Positions 35,191 to 44,807 of a DNA stretch of 64,000 bases are shown piece after piece; position 1 is the first letter of the stretch; every line of letters begins with the position of its first letter. Where the stretch lies: the NCBI RefSeq assembly GCF_050433505.1, contig NZ_JBNPXC010000001.1:496001-560000 (forward strand), in the 5' to 3' direction. This stretch comes from Methanobacterium_D oryzae. Its GTDB lineage: Archaea; Methanobacteriota; Methanobacteria; Methanobacteriales; Methanobacteriaceae. The notes beneath the pieces were generated by a model. That model did no database searches. It was not told where the DNA came from and was given only the letters and a program-made list of their open reading frames with translations. Both the position numbers and the translations under genes were made by a program.

Positions 35191-37017
35191 TTATTTTCTT
35201 TTACCTAAAGCTAATCCGCTACCAACCATTAGTAAGGCCATAGCTAAACCCGCAATTGGTACGCCTGTCTTTTGCATTGGTACTGTATTGGTCTCAGTTG
35301 CTGCATTTACAGTAGTTGGCACAGAAATTAATAGAGAACCAATGTTTCCTTCTGATCCAATATCCTCACCAGAAACAGTAACTGTAGGGTTTATGTTGAA
35401 GCTTCCTGCACTTAATACGTTTAGATCGAGCCATAAGTACGGATCACCTACTGCAACATCTCCTAGTGTCCAGGTTAATGTTCTGGTGGTTTCATTGTAA
35501 CTCCAAGTACCCTGATCTACACTTGCACCAGCGAACTCAACACCATCAGGAATTACATAGGTAAACACTACATCTTTGGCAATTCCTGGTCCTTTGTTAC
35601 CTAATTTGAAGGTGTAAGTTACCTTATCCCCAACTTGTGGGTTAGAATTAGATGGTGTTATGTTTACATAGACTCCAAATTTGATGGTATAAGTCTCAGA
35701 TTGTACTGGAGACGCATTACCTGCTGCATCAACAGCAAAGAACTTCAAAGTAATGGTACCATTTATATTGATAGGGCCAGTGTATTGAGTACTGCTTGTT
35801 GTTGGTGTGCTGCCGTCTGTAGTGTAGTATATGGTGGCTGGTTCGTCAGTTGTAAGGGTTATATTTTGAACGTTATCAAAATTACCGCCTACTGGGTTAG
35901 CAGTTACTGTTGGGGCTATTGTATCTAAAACAGTGATATAATTTGTTTTTATTTCATCATCACTGCCTGCTGGGTTTGCTGCTGTTAAAGTTACAGTGTA
36001 AGTTCCAGCTTTGCTGTAGGTGTGTGTTGGGTTTTGTTCTGTTGATGTTGTACCATCACCGAAATCCCATAACCATGATAGTGGATAGTTTGTAGATGTG
36101 TCTGTGAAGTTTACTGTTAATGAGTTTGAACCAGATGTGTTATCTGCAGTAAAGTTTGCAACAGGAGTTATTGGAGTGTAATTAACTGAATATCCACTTG
36201 ATCCTGAGTCTTGAACCCTGTTTGTCCAGCTTATTCCCTGGCCTTGGTTTGCTGCACCTGTCCAACCATATACATTGAATGCTGCAGTTGAGGTTAGCCC
36301 TGTGATAGTGTATTCAACTTTCACTGCACCATTATCTGTTAAACCTGGGAAATTAGCTCCTTTCAGTGTTCCAAGGCATAGATCTACAAACATTAAGTAT
36401 GATGAGGTTGAAGAATCGCTGGTATTTTGGCCGTAGTAAAGTGGTAATGACCATGTTCCAAGGGCTCCTGGACCTGGCTTATAGGTGGTTGCACCGTACT
36501 GGAAGTCAGATTTTGTAAAAGTTTCATTTACACCAGTGGTGTATGCGTAATTGGTAGGAGTTGTTCCTGTTACTGTCCATGTATATCCACTTGATGTGAT
36601 TTTTATGGAGAAATTATCAGGAATAGGTCCTTCTACGGATATCAAAAGAATCATATCATCACTGTATCCACGACCTCCAGTATTGGTGATATAAAATACA
36701 CCAGATGAAGAAGTACTGGTAGCGTTAATCACACTCACCTGACCATATGCACTGCTTATGCTTGAATCATTTGTAATGTGAAGCTCATTCATTCCTCCAC
36801 CGTCGGCTTTGATGTAATAGGTGTTATTTGGGCCGCTGTAGATTGAACCATCTGTATTATATTTAACACCATTATCATTGGAAACATTGATAAAGACGTG
36901 CCTGTTGTTTGTTAAATTGGTCGTGTTTATACTGCTATCAGCAGTAGCTGCCACACTTCCACACAAACCTAATACCATGATACCAACAAGTGTCATAAAT
37001 ATTATACTTTTTTTCAC
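35191..37017 (-). CDS. surface protein: shared N-domain, PKD, chitobiase-like, DUF11, QKTG-type C-terminus
   Basis: 608 residues. A paralog of the gene at 33429 with the same order (signal peptide, shared N-terminal domain, PKD, DUF11, C-terminal anchor) but one extra chitobiase-like repeat (YYTTDGSTPTTSS) before the DUF11 domain. The DUF11 and C-terminal parts are nearly identical to the neighbour, ending VPMQKTGVP, a helix and GKRK, which points to recent duplication or gene conversion. The start is GTG after a full AAAAGGAGGTGA site. Probably displayed on the cell wall. Confidence 0.82.
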   Translation of the reverse strand: MKKSIIFMTLVGIMVLGLCGSVAATADSSINTTNLTNNRHVFINVSNDNGVKYNTDGSIYSGPNNTYYIKADGGGMNELHITNDSSISSAYGQVSVINATSTSSSGVFYITNTGGRGYSDDMILLISVEGPIPDNFSIKITSSGYTWTVTGTTPTNYAYTTGVNETFTKSDFQYGATTYKPGPGALGTWSLPLYYGQNTSDSSTSSYLMFVDLCLGTLKGANFPGLTDNGAVKVEYTITGLTSTAAFNVYGWTGAANQGQGISWTNRVQDSGSSGYSVNYTPITPVANFTADNTSGSNSLTVNFTDTSTNYPLSWLWDFGDGTTSTEQNPTHTYSKAGTYTVTLTAANPAGSDDEIKTNYITVLDTIAPTVTANPVGGNFDNVQNITLTTDEPATIYYTTDGSTPTTSSTQYTGPININGTITLKFFAVDAAGNASPVQSETYTIKFGVYVNITPSNSNPQVGDKVTYTFKLGNKGPGIAKDVVFTYVIPDGVEFAGASVDQGTWSYNETTRTLTWTLGDVAVGDPYLWLDLNVLSAGSFNINPTVTVSGEDIGSEGNIGSLLISVPTTVNAATETNTVPMQKTGVPIAGLAMALLMVGSGLALGKRK

Positions 37018-37394
37018 TTTTTCACCTCCTTTTATTTGTTATAATATTTTAAATAGACAAGTCAAGATTTACATATCAATATATTTAAACTTTCAGAGTT
37101 TATTACAGAAACTAAGGAATTTATGTGTTCAAAAAGAGATATTTTACACGCTATTTATAACTAAAACGTAATTTAGCTTGAAAAAAGTGAAATAAATGCA
37201 TTAATCTGCTTAGCTAAAATTTAAAAAGCATCGAGTTATATAAACATGCAATTTAATAATCAAATCAAAATAAAATAAGGAACATTTGTTATGAAATGAC
37301 CAGAAAATTATCATAAATACATTTTCCAGTTTCAATACGTTTATTAGTCCATATCGCATAAATTGAAATATCTTAATTCAAAGGGGAAGAGTTA
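37018..37394. promoter_or_regulatory. divergent promoter region, surface protein / FecB-type ABC operon
   Basis: 377 nt with no convincing gene. CATATCA lies at 37072-37078 and an exact CATATCG at 37350-37356, about 40 nt before the start of the ABC binding protein and downstream of a TATA-like stretch near 37310. Confidence 0.4.
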
Positions 37395-38465
37395 ATGAAA
37401 AATCAAAAATCTATAATAATCATTGCAATTGCAATTATAGCTATTATTGCTTTAATTGGGGCATACATGGCATATCAAGGACCTACTTCCAGCTCAGGTA
37501 ATCAAATTACTGACATGATTGGAAGAAGTGTTGATTTGCCTGCTGAAGTGAACAAAGTGTATTCTTTAAGTTCTTCAACCACAGTAGAGCTTTTTATGCT
37601 TGCACCTGACAAGATGGTGGGCTGGGATGCTCAAAGATCTGAAGAGGAAAATACTTACATGTCCTCTAAATATCAAAACCTTTCCGTTTATGGGGGAGGG
37701 AAAAAGGATGCAAATTATGAATCAATTATATCCTCAAATCCAGATATTATACTGATAGGTCATGGGGGAACAGTAGAGGATGTTAATGAAATACAGGAAA
37801 AATTTGGCCAAATTCCAGCACTGGATGTTGAAGGTGACAATAATTTAACTAGTATTGTGCCGTCAATTGAATTCCTTGGTGATGTACTTGGAGAACAAGA
37901 CAAAGCAAGTGAACTAGTGGATTTCTATAATAAATACATGCAGAAAGTTAACAGTACTGTGGCTACTATTCCTGAAAACGAAAAAAAGAAAGTCTATTAT
38001 GCTAAAGATCCAGATGGTTTAAAGACTTTTGCTCCAGGTTCTGCACATACTCAGCTTATAGAGATCTGTGGTGGAAAAAATGTTGTTGAAGCTCCAGTAA
38101 CTAAGGGAGGAATGGGTGTTTCAATGGAACTGGTTTTAGAGTGGAATCCTGATGTAATCATCACCAGTGATCCAGAGTTCTACAATAGTGTGTATTCAAA
38201 CTCACAGTGGCAAACAATAAATGCAGTTAAAAATAAAGAGGTGTATTTAGTACCACAATCTCCATTCAACTGGTTTGAAGGTCCGCCAGGAGCTAACACT
38301 ATTATTGGTATTCCATGGACAGCTAAAGTGTTATATCCAGATAAATTTAAAGATTTGGACATGAAAAGCATTACAAAAGAGTTTTATTCAGACTTCTACC
38401 ATTATAATTTAACAGACAGTGAAGTTTCTGATATATTAAGCTCTTCTGGACTAAAAGAATTTTAG
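37395..38465 (+). CDS. FecB/MolA-type ABC transporter substrate-binding protein
   Basis: 356 residues: an N-terminal membrane anchor (residues 8-28) without a lipobox Cys, then a class III (BtuF/FecB-like) binding protein with ITDMIGRSVDLP and a C-terminal FNWFEGPPGANTI. Members carry siderophores, cobalamin, heme or, as in MolA, molybdate and tungstate. The gene runs into a FecC-type permease and an ATPase, and that run ends 32 nt before a MOT1-type molybdate permease. With TupBC facing it, Mo/W is the favoured substrate. This is inferred from context only. Confidence 0.85.
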   Translation: MKNQKSIIIIAIAIIAIIALIGAYMAYQGPTSSSGNQITDMIGRSVDLPAEVNKVYSLSSSTTVELFMLAPDKMVGWDAQRSEEENTYMSSKYQNLSVYGGGKKDANYESIISSNPDIILIGHGGTVEDVNEIQEKFGQIPALDVEGDNNLTSIVPSIEFLGDVLGEQDKASELVDFYNKYMQKVNSTVATIPENEKKKVYYAKDPDGLKTFAPGSAHTQLIEICGGKNVVEAPVTKGGMGVSMELVLEWNPDVIITSDPEFYNSVYSNSQWQTINAVKNKEVYLVPQSPFNWFEGPPGANTIIGIPWTAKVLYPDKFKDLDMKSITKEFYSDFYHYNLTDSEVSDILSSSGLKEF

Positions 38466-38466
38466 G

Positions 38467-39513
38467 GTGAAAAATTTGTTTAAATCGAAAATCAGGGAAA
38501 AAATCGCGTCACATGAAATATCATTAACATTATTGATGATCATCCCGTTGATTCTCCTGTTTTTCATTTCATTTCTAATTGGAAGATATCCCGTATCTCC
38601 AAATGAAGTTATAATGGCCATAGCATCCCAATTATTTTCTATAAATTACACTTTACCTCCTGCAGTTAATACCATCATTTTTGATATAAGATTGCCCAGA
38701 ATATTAGCTGCTATGATGGTAGGAGCTTCTTTATCAATTGCGGGTGCATCTTTTCAAGGATTATTCCAAAATCCCTTGGTATCTCCAGATAAACTCGGTG
38801 TTTCGGCAGGAGCAGGTTTTGGTGCTGCTATTGCCATCCTTTTTTCAGCCAGCACGTTTATGATACAGTTTTCTGCATTTGCATGGGGTTTAATGGCTGT
38901 TGGATTAACTTACTTTTTAGGGAGAGCATTTAAAGGTACATCAATGTTAACTCTAGTTTTATGTGGAATTGCAGTTGCATCGTTCTTTTCAGCGCTGCTA
39001 TCTCTAATTAAATATGTCGCAGATCCCTACGGACAGCTACAGACCATTGTATTTTGGCTTATGGGAAGCTTAGCAGCAGTAAATAATATGGATATAATTA
39101 TAATGGGAATTCCAATAATCATAGGAACAGTAATCCTTTTGTTAATACGGTGGAGGATAAATGTCATTTCTATGGGTGAAGAGGAAGCCCAAGCACTTGG
39201 AGTAAATACAAGGAGGTTACAGGCAATTATAATAGTCTGCTGCACTATTGTAACTGCATCTGCAGTCAGCATATGTGGTATTATTGGGTGGATTGGGCTT
39301 GTAATACCTCATATAGCTAGAATGATTGTAGGTCCAGATCACAAAGTACTTTTACCTGCAAGCATTATTCTAGGTGCATTTTTCCTTCTTTTAATAGATA
39401 ATGTGGCCAGAACACTTACAACCACTGAAATTCCCCTTGGAATTCTAACTGCAATTATTGGGGCGCCATTCTTTTTATATCTCCTGATGAAAAGTAAGGA
39501 GGTATGGTCATGA
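38467..39513 (+). CDS. FecCD/BtuC-type ABC transporter permease
   Basis: 348 residues with about ten membrane helices and the family motif GLFQNPLVSPDKLGVSAGAGFGAA. It forms the membrane channel for the binding protein encoded just before it. The GTG at 38467 lies inside a GGGTGA site; a TTG three codons later (38476) has better spacing from it and may be the true start. The stop overlaps the ATPase start (ATGA). Confidence 0.9.
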   Translation: MKNLFKSKIREKIASHEISLTLLMIIPLILLFFISFLIGRYPVSPNEVIMAIASQLFSINYTLPPAVNTIIFDIRLPRILAAMMVGASLSIAGASFQGLFQNPLVSPDKLGVSAGAGFGAAIAILFSASTFMIQFSAFAWGLMAVGLTYFLGRAFKGTSMLTLVLCGIAVASFFSALLSLIKYVADPYGQLQTIVFWLMGSLAAVNNMDIIIMGIPIIIGTVILLLIRWRINVISMGEEEAQALGVNTRRLQAIIIVCCTIVTASAVSICGIIGWIGLVIPHIARMIVGPDHKVLLPASIILGAFFLLLIDNVARTLTTTEIPLGILTAIIGAPFFLYLLMKSKEVWS

Positions 39514-40289
39514 GTCATTTACTGGAAATGATAAATGGAACATTCTCCTATAATGGAAAAGATAATATTTTTGAGGATATTAATTTTTCAGTTGAAAAAG
39601 GAGATGTTTTCTGCATATTGGGAGCAAATGGTGCAGGTAAAACAACTTTGATTAAATGTTTAAATGGTTTAATGAAATTAAGTTCTGGAAAAGTTCTTTT
39701 GAAGGGTAAAGATATTTATTCTCTTAATCATTCTGAAATAGCTAAAAATATGGGCCATATTCCTCAAATACATAATTCTACATTTTCATTTAGCGTGCTG
39801 GATGTGGTGTTAATGGGAAGAGCTCCTCATCTTGATGTATTTTCTTCGCCTTCAAAAAAAGATGTTAAATTAGCGGAAAAATCTCTAAAATCTCTTAATA
39901 TTTACCACATGAAGGATAAACCCTACACTGAAATTAGTGGAGGGGAACAGCAACTTGTTTTCATTGCAAGAGTTTTAACGCAGGAACCGGATGTTTTACT
40001 TTTGGATGAACCTACTTCTCATCTTGATTTTGGTAATCAGATACGTACGCTCAATATTATAGAAAAATTAGCTAAAAATGGCCTCTCTGTGGTGATGTCA
40101 TCTCATTTTCCTGATCATGCATTTATTTCGGCAAATAAAGTGGCAATAATGAAGGGAAAAAGCTTTATTGATATTGGCACTCCAGATGAGGTAGTAACTG
40201 AAGAAAATATGGAAAAAGCTTATGGAATTAAAGTAAAAATTGCTGATATGGATTATAGAAGGGCATGTATCCCTTTAAAGATAAGATAA
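39510..40289 (+). CDS. FecE/BtuD-type ABC transporter ATPase
   Basis: About 259 residues with Walker A LGANGAGKTTLIK, signature ISGGEQQLVF, Walker B VLLLDEPTSHLD and the switch His in SSHFPDH. The ATG at 39510 is preferred over 39504 because GGAGGT then has normal spacing and the start overlaps the permease stop. It powers the importer at 37395-39513. Confidence 0.92.
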   Translation: MSHLLEMINGTFSYNGKDNIFEDINFSVEKGDVFCILGANGAGKTTLIKCLNGLMKLSSGKVLLKGKDIYSLNHSEIAKNMGHIPQIHNSTFSFSVLDVVLMGRAPHLDVFSSPSKKDVKLAEKSLKSLNIYHMKDKPYTEISGGEQQLVFIARVLTQEPDVLLLDEPTSHLDFGNQIRTLNIIEKLAKNGLSVVMSSHFPDHAFISANKVAIMKGKSFIDIGTPDEVVTEENMEKAYGIKVKIADMDYRRACIPLKIR

Positions 40290-40321
40290 AAAAAAATATT
40301 TGCAGATTTGGGTTTATTTTT

Positions 40322-41440
40322 ATGAAGTTTAGGGATTACAGGTTTAATTTACAAGAACTTGCAGGAGCCACAGGGGATTATGGAACACTTCTCCCATTGG
40401 CTATAGGTTATATTGTGGTTTGTGGATTGGATCCTACAGGATTTCTGGTCATGATGGGTATTGCAACCATTGTAACAGGTATATATTTTAAACTTCCAAT
40501 GCCTATTGAACCTATGAAAGCTCTTGCAGTTTTTGCAATAGCATCCAGCTGGAATCCCTCATTAATATACGCTTCAGGAATTGCAATGGGAATAGTCTGG
40601 TTGTTTATTGGAGCAACGGGGTTAATGACATGGTTTGCCAGGATAACTCCAAAATCAGTGGTACAAGGTATTCAGGCATCTCTTGCATTACTGCTTGCAA
40701 TTGAAGCTCTTAAATTCATTCAAGGAGAGTGGATACTGGTTATTATAAGCATCATCATAATTTTAGCATTCCGAAATAACAAATATGCTCCAGCAGCTAT
40801 TATTTTACTTATAATGGGTATTGTCATAATGTTCTTTCAAGGTACACTTGGTGCAATTGGAGGTCCTCATTTAACTCTCCCTCATCCTGTTAGTTTTTCT
40901 TTAAATCAAATTTGGGACTCTCTTGTTGCTGTTGGGTTTGCTCAAATACCTTTGACTGCTACCAATGCTGTAATAGCAACAGCTATTCTCATAAAAGAAT
41001 ATTTCCCTGAAAGAGTAGTCAGTGAAAAGAAAATTGCTCTAAGTATTGGTATGATGAATATAACGTTACCTTTTTTTGGAGGTATGCCTTTATGTCACGG
41101 CGCAGGGGGTCTTGCAGGCCAATATTACTTTGGAGCAAGAACTGGTGGGGCAAATATCATGGAAGGAATTATTTACATCATTTTAGGGCTTTTCTTTGCA
41201 GGATCCATAGTTGTGCTTTTTAAAGGATTTCCAGGTGCAATAATTGGGGCCATGATGATTATGGTAAGTATTGGCTTACTGAAATTTGCCAAAGACCTTA
41301 AAGCTGAAACATCAGTCATTCCTCTTATTGTTACTGTTATGGGTTCTCTTTTATCAAATATGGCAATAGGATTTGTTGCAGGAATAATCAGTCACTATGT
41401 CTTAAAAAGAACATTTCCAGAAAAATTAGATGAATCTTAA
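40322..41440 (+). CDS. MOT1-family molybdate/sulfate permease
   Basis: About 372 residues with around ten membrane helices. The MOT1 signatures are present: LAGATGDYGTLLPLAIGY at the start, the paired motif PMPIEPMKALAV, and MPLCHGAGGLAGQYYFGAR. MOT1 proteins of plants and algae take up molybdate with high affinity, so molybdate is the expected substrate. The ATG at 40322 gives the usual MKFRDYRFN start; an earlier in-frame ATG at 40265 overlaps the ATPase. It ends 7 nt from the convergent tupC. Confidence 0.88.
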   Translation: MKFRDYRFNLQELAGATGDYGTLLPLAIGYIVVCGLDPTGFLVMMGIATIVTGIYFKLPMPIEPMKALAVFAIASSWNPSLIYASGIAMGIVWLFIGATGLMTWFARITPKSVVQGIQASLALLLAIEALKFIQGEWILVIISIIIILAFRNNKYAPAAIILLIMGIVIMFFQGTLGAIGGPHLTLPHPVSFSLNQIWDSLVAVGFAQIPLTATNAVIATAILIKEYFPERVVSEKKIALSIGMMNITLPFFGGMPLCHGAGGLAGQYYFGARTGGANIMEGIIYIILGLFFAGSIVVLFKGFPGAIIGAMMIMVSIGLLKFAKDLKAETSVIPLIVTVMGSLLSNMAIGFVAGIISHYVLKRTFPEKLDES

Positions 41441-41447
41441 TTGAATA

Positions 41448-42512
41448 CTAGAACACGTGAACTGCAGATACTTTGAAATACATCCAGACAGGAGTTCCTA
41501 TTGCAATTCCAAGATCTGTAAGGGATTCACGAGTTATAAAAACAGTGAATAATTCACCTGCATTTATTATAAGTCTTATAAGTGATCCTGTATCAATTAT
41601 TTCCTGAACTTCTCCTTGAATAACATTTCTTGCGCTTGTTTTAACTTTTTCTTTGGATAATGTGATTTCATCAGGTCTTATGCTTATATTTACATTACCT
41701 CTTTTTTCAGTTAATGTGAAAACCTGAATTGAATCTGTTTTTATGCTGACAAGACCATCTGTGCTTTCTTCAGCTTTACCACTCATTACATTTTCAATTC
41801 CAACAAAATCTGCTACAAATTTGTTTTTCGGCTTTCTAAATACTTCATCGGGTGCTCCAGATTGTAAAATATGGCCATCATTCAGTATAACCATCCTATC
41901 TGCGAGTTTCTGGCCCTGAGAAAGGTCATGAGTTGTCATTATAAGTGTAGTTTCAGATTCAGTGTTAATTTTTAAGATTAATTCTTCCATTTTCTTTGTA
42001 GATATAGGATCAAGGTTTGCAGTAGGTTCATCAAGTAAAAGCAACTTAGGATCTGTAATCATTGCTCTTGCAAGTGCAAGTCTTTGGGTTTCACCACCAG
42101 ATAATTTAAGCGCATTTCTATTTTCATAACCTTTTAGCCCAATGGTTTCAAGTATTTCTTTAACTTTGTTTTCTATATTTTCTGTTTTTCCTCTTATTTT
42201 TAAACCATAAGCAACATTATCATAAACACTGGCCTTAAAAGCAAGTGGTTTTTGAAAAACCATCCCTATTTGTCTTCTTATTTCTAAACGTTTGTTGTTT
42301 GACTCATTTGCATCAACACCTTCAAAATAAATCTTTCCAGAAGATGGTTTTTCTAATAAATCAATTAATCTAAGTAGAACAGTTTTTCCAGATCCAGTAG
42401 GTCCAACAAGTGCAGTACTGGTTCCTTTTTTTATATTAAGGTTAATATCCTTGAGCACTTCAATGTTTTCGTAATTTTTGTAAATATTTTCCAGTTCTAC
42501 TATATTCATCAT
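41448..42512 (-). CDS. tupC: tungstate/molybdate ABC transporter ATPase with TOBE domain
   Basis: 354 residues. The ATPase domain has Walker A GPTGSGKTVLLRLI, signature LKLSGGETQRLAL and LLLLDEPTANLD. A C-terminal extension of about 120 residues looks like a TOBE/molybdate-binding regulatory domain (VKTSARNVIQGEVQEIID), as in ModC and WtpC, which lets bound oxyanion inhibit transport. It follows the permease tupB on the same strand after 28 nt. GGTGAAAA precedes the ATG pair. Confidence 0.88.
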   Translation of the reverse strand: MMNIVELENIYKNYENIEVLKDINLNIKKGTSTALVGPTGSGKTVLLRLIDLLEKPSSGKIYFEGVDANESNNKRLEIRRQIGMVFQKPLAFKASVYDNVAYGLKIRGKTENIENKVKEILETIGLKGYENRNALKLSGGETQRLALARAMITDPKLLLLDEPTANLDPISTKKMEELILKINTESETTLIMTTHDLSQGQKLADRMVILNDGHILQSGAPDEVFRKPKNKFVADFVGIENVMSGKAEESTDGLVSIKTDSIQVFTLTEKRGNVNISIRPDEITLSKEKVKTSARNVIQGEVQEIIDTGSLIRLIINAGELFTVFITRESLTDLGIAIGTPVWMYFKVSAVHVF

Positions 42513-42540
42513 TTTTCACCTGCAGAATACATTGTATTTT

Positions 42541-43233
42541 TTAGTCTCTGCCCTGTAAATAATTCAATGCAAGATTAATGATAAGTGCAATGGCAAGTAA
42601 TATAAATCCAAGAGCTATAGAAAGCTCTATATTTCCTTTAGATGTTTCAAGAGATATTGTGGTGGTGAAAACTCTTGTAGCGCCTCTTATATTACCACCA
42701 ATAAGGATAGCTACTCCTACTTCTGATATGGCCCGTCCAAAACCAAGGATAACAGCACCCATAATTGCATATCGTGCTTCTTTTATAATGGTAATTATTG
42801 TTTGAGATGCACTTGCCCCTAAAGATATTGCAAGCTCTCTAATATTATCGCTAACTCCTATAAGGGCCGTAATTGTAAATCCTATAATAAGAGGTAGTAT
42901 TAACAACGTCTGACCTATTATCATACCTTCAGAAGTAAAAAGAAGACCTAAATCTCCAAGAGGGCCTTGTTGGGAAATCAATAGAAATAGAAAAAGCCCA
43001 ATTATAACCGTGGGTACACTGTAAAGAGTTTGAATAATATTGATTAAGGTACGCTTACCATAAAATTTATAATAATAAATCACTCCACCAAGTGGAATGC
43101 ATATTAATGAGGCTATTAATGTTGCTGAAAGTGAAATATAAAGGCTTCTTACAGTTATTTCAATTAATTCGGGGTTAAGTGTAACTATTAAGTATATTGC
43201 CTGTTCGATTGCCCCTATAATTTCATTCGCCAC
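42541..43233 (-). CDS. tupB: tungstate ABC transporter permease TupB
   Basis: 230 residues with about five or six membrane helices and the permease EAA-loop region (LAISLGASASQTIITIIKEAR). The C-terminal ILIGGNIRGATRVFTTTISLET is typical of TupB. The start is GTG after GGTGATCAA. It is probably the first gene of tupB-tupC; the binding-protein gene tupA lies upstream behind a 123-nt gap with its own TATA box and CGATATG motif. Confidence 0.9.
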   Translation of the reverse strand: MANEIIGAIEQAIYLIVTLNPELIEITVRSLYISLSATLIASLICIPLGGVIYYYKFYGKRTLINIIQTLYSVPTVIIGLFLFLLISQQGPLGDLGLLFTSEGMIIGQTLLILPLIIGFTITALIGVSDNIRELAISLGASASQTIITIIKEARYAIMGAVILGFGRAISEVGVAILIGGNIRGATRVFTTTISLETSKGNIELSIALGFILLAIALIINLALNYLQGRD

Positions 43234-43298
43234 TTGATCACCAAAAAAATAGATATCACTTAGATTATTATAGATATTTTTTAATTGAAGTAGTTTTG

Positions 43299-43305
43299 CA
43301 TATCG
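43299..43305 (+). promoter_or_regulatory. CATATCG motif at the tupB promoter
   Basis: On the minus strand a TATA-like CTTTTTATACC is followed at once by TCGATATG, about 65 nt before the tupB start. Confidence 0.45.
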
Positions 43306-43356
43306 AGGTATAAAAAGTTTCTAGGTTATTATTAAAAAATAAGGGTTATTCCCTGA

Positions 43357-44280
43357 TTATGCAGGGACAGGGTTACTTACTAAAGGAGTAAGAAGAGATG
43401 GCACTGGATTAGTTACTATTGGGGTGAAGAGCGGCTGACCATATTGTTGATTACCATAGTTACCAATTATTTGTTGCCCTTCCGGAGAAATAAGGAAGTT
43501 AACAAAATTATTTGCCCCTTCTATGTTAGTTTGGGGGTGTCTGTCTGGATTTATTGGCATTGCAGTATAAATATTCAGTAGATCTGAACCTGTTGTTATA
43601 ATAGGCACAAGACTGATTTTACCATCTTTAGTAAACGCAAGGAATGTTCCTGAATCACTTATGGTATAAGCATTTCTTTCATTGGCAAGTATTAAAGTAT
43701 CTCCCATACCTTTACCGCTTTCTATATACCATGACTGATTTGTGACATTCTGATAACCTACTCCTGAATCATTCCAGATTTTTTTCTCTCTGGCATGTGT
43801 ACCTGAATCGTCTCCACGGGATACAAATTTAACTTGATCAGGATTTTGTTCGCCCATTTCAGCTATTTTAGCGAATGCTGCTGTAGCGTTTAAGCCTTTA
43901 ATTCCTGCAGGGTCGTCTGCTGGTCCTACAATCCAGAAGTAATTATAAGCAAATTCTGTACGGTTTGTACCGGTTCCGTTTTTAATAAATTCTTGTTCAC
44001 GTTTTTTATCATGTACAAGCATTAAATCTACATCTCCCCTTTCACCATATTGTAGAGCTATACCTGTACCTCCAGATACAATTTGTACATCCACACCGGG
44101 ATATTTTTTCTCGAATGCGGCTTCTACTTCTTTTAAAAGTCCAGTGTCCTCTAAACTGGTTGTGGTTGAGATCCTAAGCTTGGATTTATCAGGATTATTG
44201 CTTGCAGAATAGGCATAGATGCCTATTATTGCTATAATAACAATTATTGCAGCTATTATAATTATAATTCTTTTATCCAT
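43357..44280 (-). CDS. tupA: tungstate-binding protein TupA, copy 1
   Basis: About 307 residues: an N-terminal hydrophobic anchor and a class II solute-binding domain with the TupA oxyanion motif STTTSLEDTGLLKEVEAAFE, GGTGIALQYGERGDVDLMLV and IVGPADDPAGI. The ATG at 44280 has GGAGGT seven bases upstream; an earlier in-frame ATG at 44295 includes that site and is rejected. 350 nt (43796-44145) are identical to copy 2 while the flanks differ. It is divergent from the first molbindin gene. Confidence 0.93.
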   Translation of the reverse strand: MDKRIIIIIAAIIVIIAIIGIYAYSASNNPDKSKLRISTTTSLEDTGLLKEVEAAFEKKYPGVDVQIVSGGTGIALQYGERGDVDLMLVHDKKREQEFIKNGTGTNRTEFAYNYFWIVGPADDPAGIKGLNATAAFAKIAEMGEQNPDQVKFVSRGDDSGTHAREKKIWNDSGVGYQNVTNQSWYIESGKGMGDTLILANERNAYTISDSGTFLAFTKDGKISLVPIITTGSDLLNIYTAMPINPDRHPQTNIEGANNFVNFLISPEGQQIIGNYGNQQYGQPLFTPIVTNPVPSLLTPLVSNPVPA

Positions 44281-44331
44281 TAAATTGACCTCCATTGCTT
44301 TATATATATTTTATTGAAAAGCTCATATAAA

Positions 44332-44338
44332 CATGTCG
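44332..44338 (+). promoter_or_regulatory. CATGTCG motif between tupA copy 1 and mop copy 1
   Basis: A one-base variant of CATATCG in the divergent promoter region (CATATAAACATGTCGATAAG). The matching region upstream of tupA copy 2 has CTTATCGAC at 45783-45791. Confidence 0.3.
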
Positions 44339-44439
44339 ATAAGTATTAACCACAGGCATTCCAATTGAATAATTATTGTAATATTAAATATGAAAAATTT
44401 ATTAATAAAGTAATTACAAAAAATTAGTGAGGTGATAAT

Positions 44440-44649
44440 ATGAAAATGAGTGCACGAAATATGTTAAAAGGAAAAGTTGAAAGTATGGATAAAGGTGCAG
44501 TAACTGCAACTGTTAAAATAAAATTAGACTCTCCAGATACAGTAACTGCAAGTATCACCAAAGAAGCTGCAGAAGAATTAGGTCTTAAAGAAGGCGAAGA
44601 AGTCCATGCAGTAATTAAAGCCAGTGAAGTAATGATAGCTAAAAAATAA
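44440..44649 (+). CDS. mop: molbindin (Mop), copy 1
   Basis: A 69-residue single TOBE/Mop domain: SARNMLKGKVESMDKGAVTA, then SITKEAAEELGLKEG and VMIAKK. Molbindins assemble into hexamers that bind molybdate or tungstate at subunit interfaces and store or buffer the oxyanion in the cytoplasm. GGTGATAAT precedes the ATG. It is divergent from tupA copy 1, and an imperfect hairpin follows its stop. Confidence 0.92.
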   Translation: MKMSARNMLKGKVESMDKGAVTATVKIKLDSPDTVTASITKEAAEELGLKEGEEVHAVIKASEVMIAKK

Positions 44650-44669
44650 AGAAATAATGCTAATTTCAT

Positions 44670-44708
44670 AGATTGGAACTATAACTTAACTTCTATAGTT
44701 TTCAATCT
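44670..44708 (+). terminator. imperfect hairpin after mop copy 1
   Basis: AGATTG plus AACTATA pair with TATAGTT plus CAATCT around a 10-nt loop, with a small internal bulge, 20 nt after the mop stop. A possible terminator for mop. Confidence 0.4.
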
Positions 44709-44807
44709 TATTTCTTAAAACAAGCTCTAATTTAATGTTAAATTTTAGAACTATAAAAAATCCTTATTTTAAAACTAAAAAGTTAAAAAAATAAAAAAAG
44801 TCTCTGC

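Noticed and set aside
29279..37017. Plus-strand frames across the surface-protein genes
   Set aside because: Short frames opposite repetitive coding sequence, without ribosome binding sites or domains.
40265..40321. Longer N-terminus for the MOT1-type permease
   Set aside because: It overlaps the ATPase gene and adds a charged stretch not expected before the first helix; ATG at 40322 is preferred.
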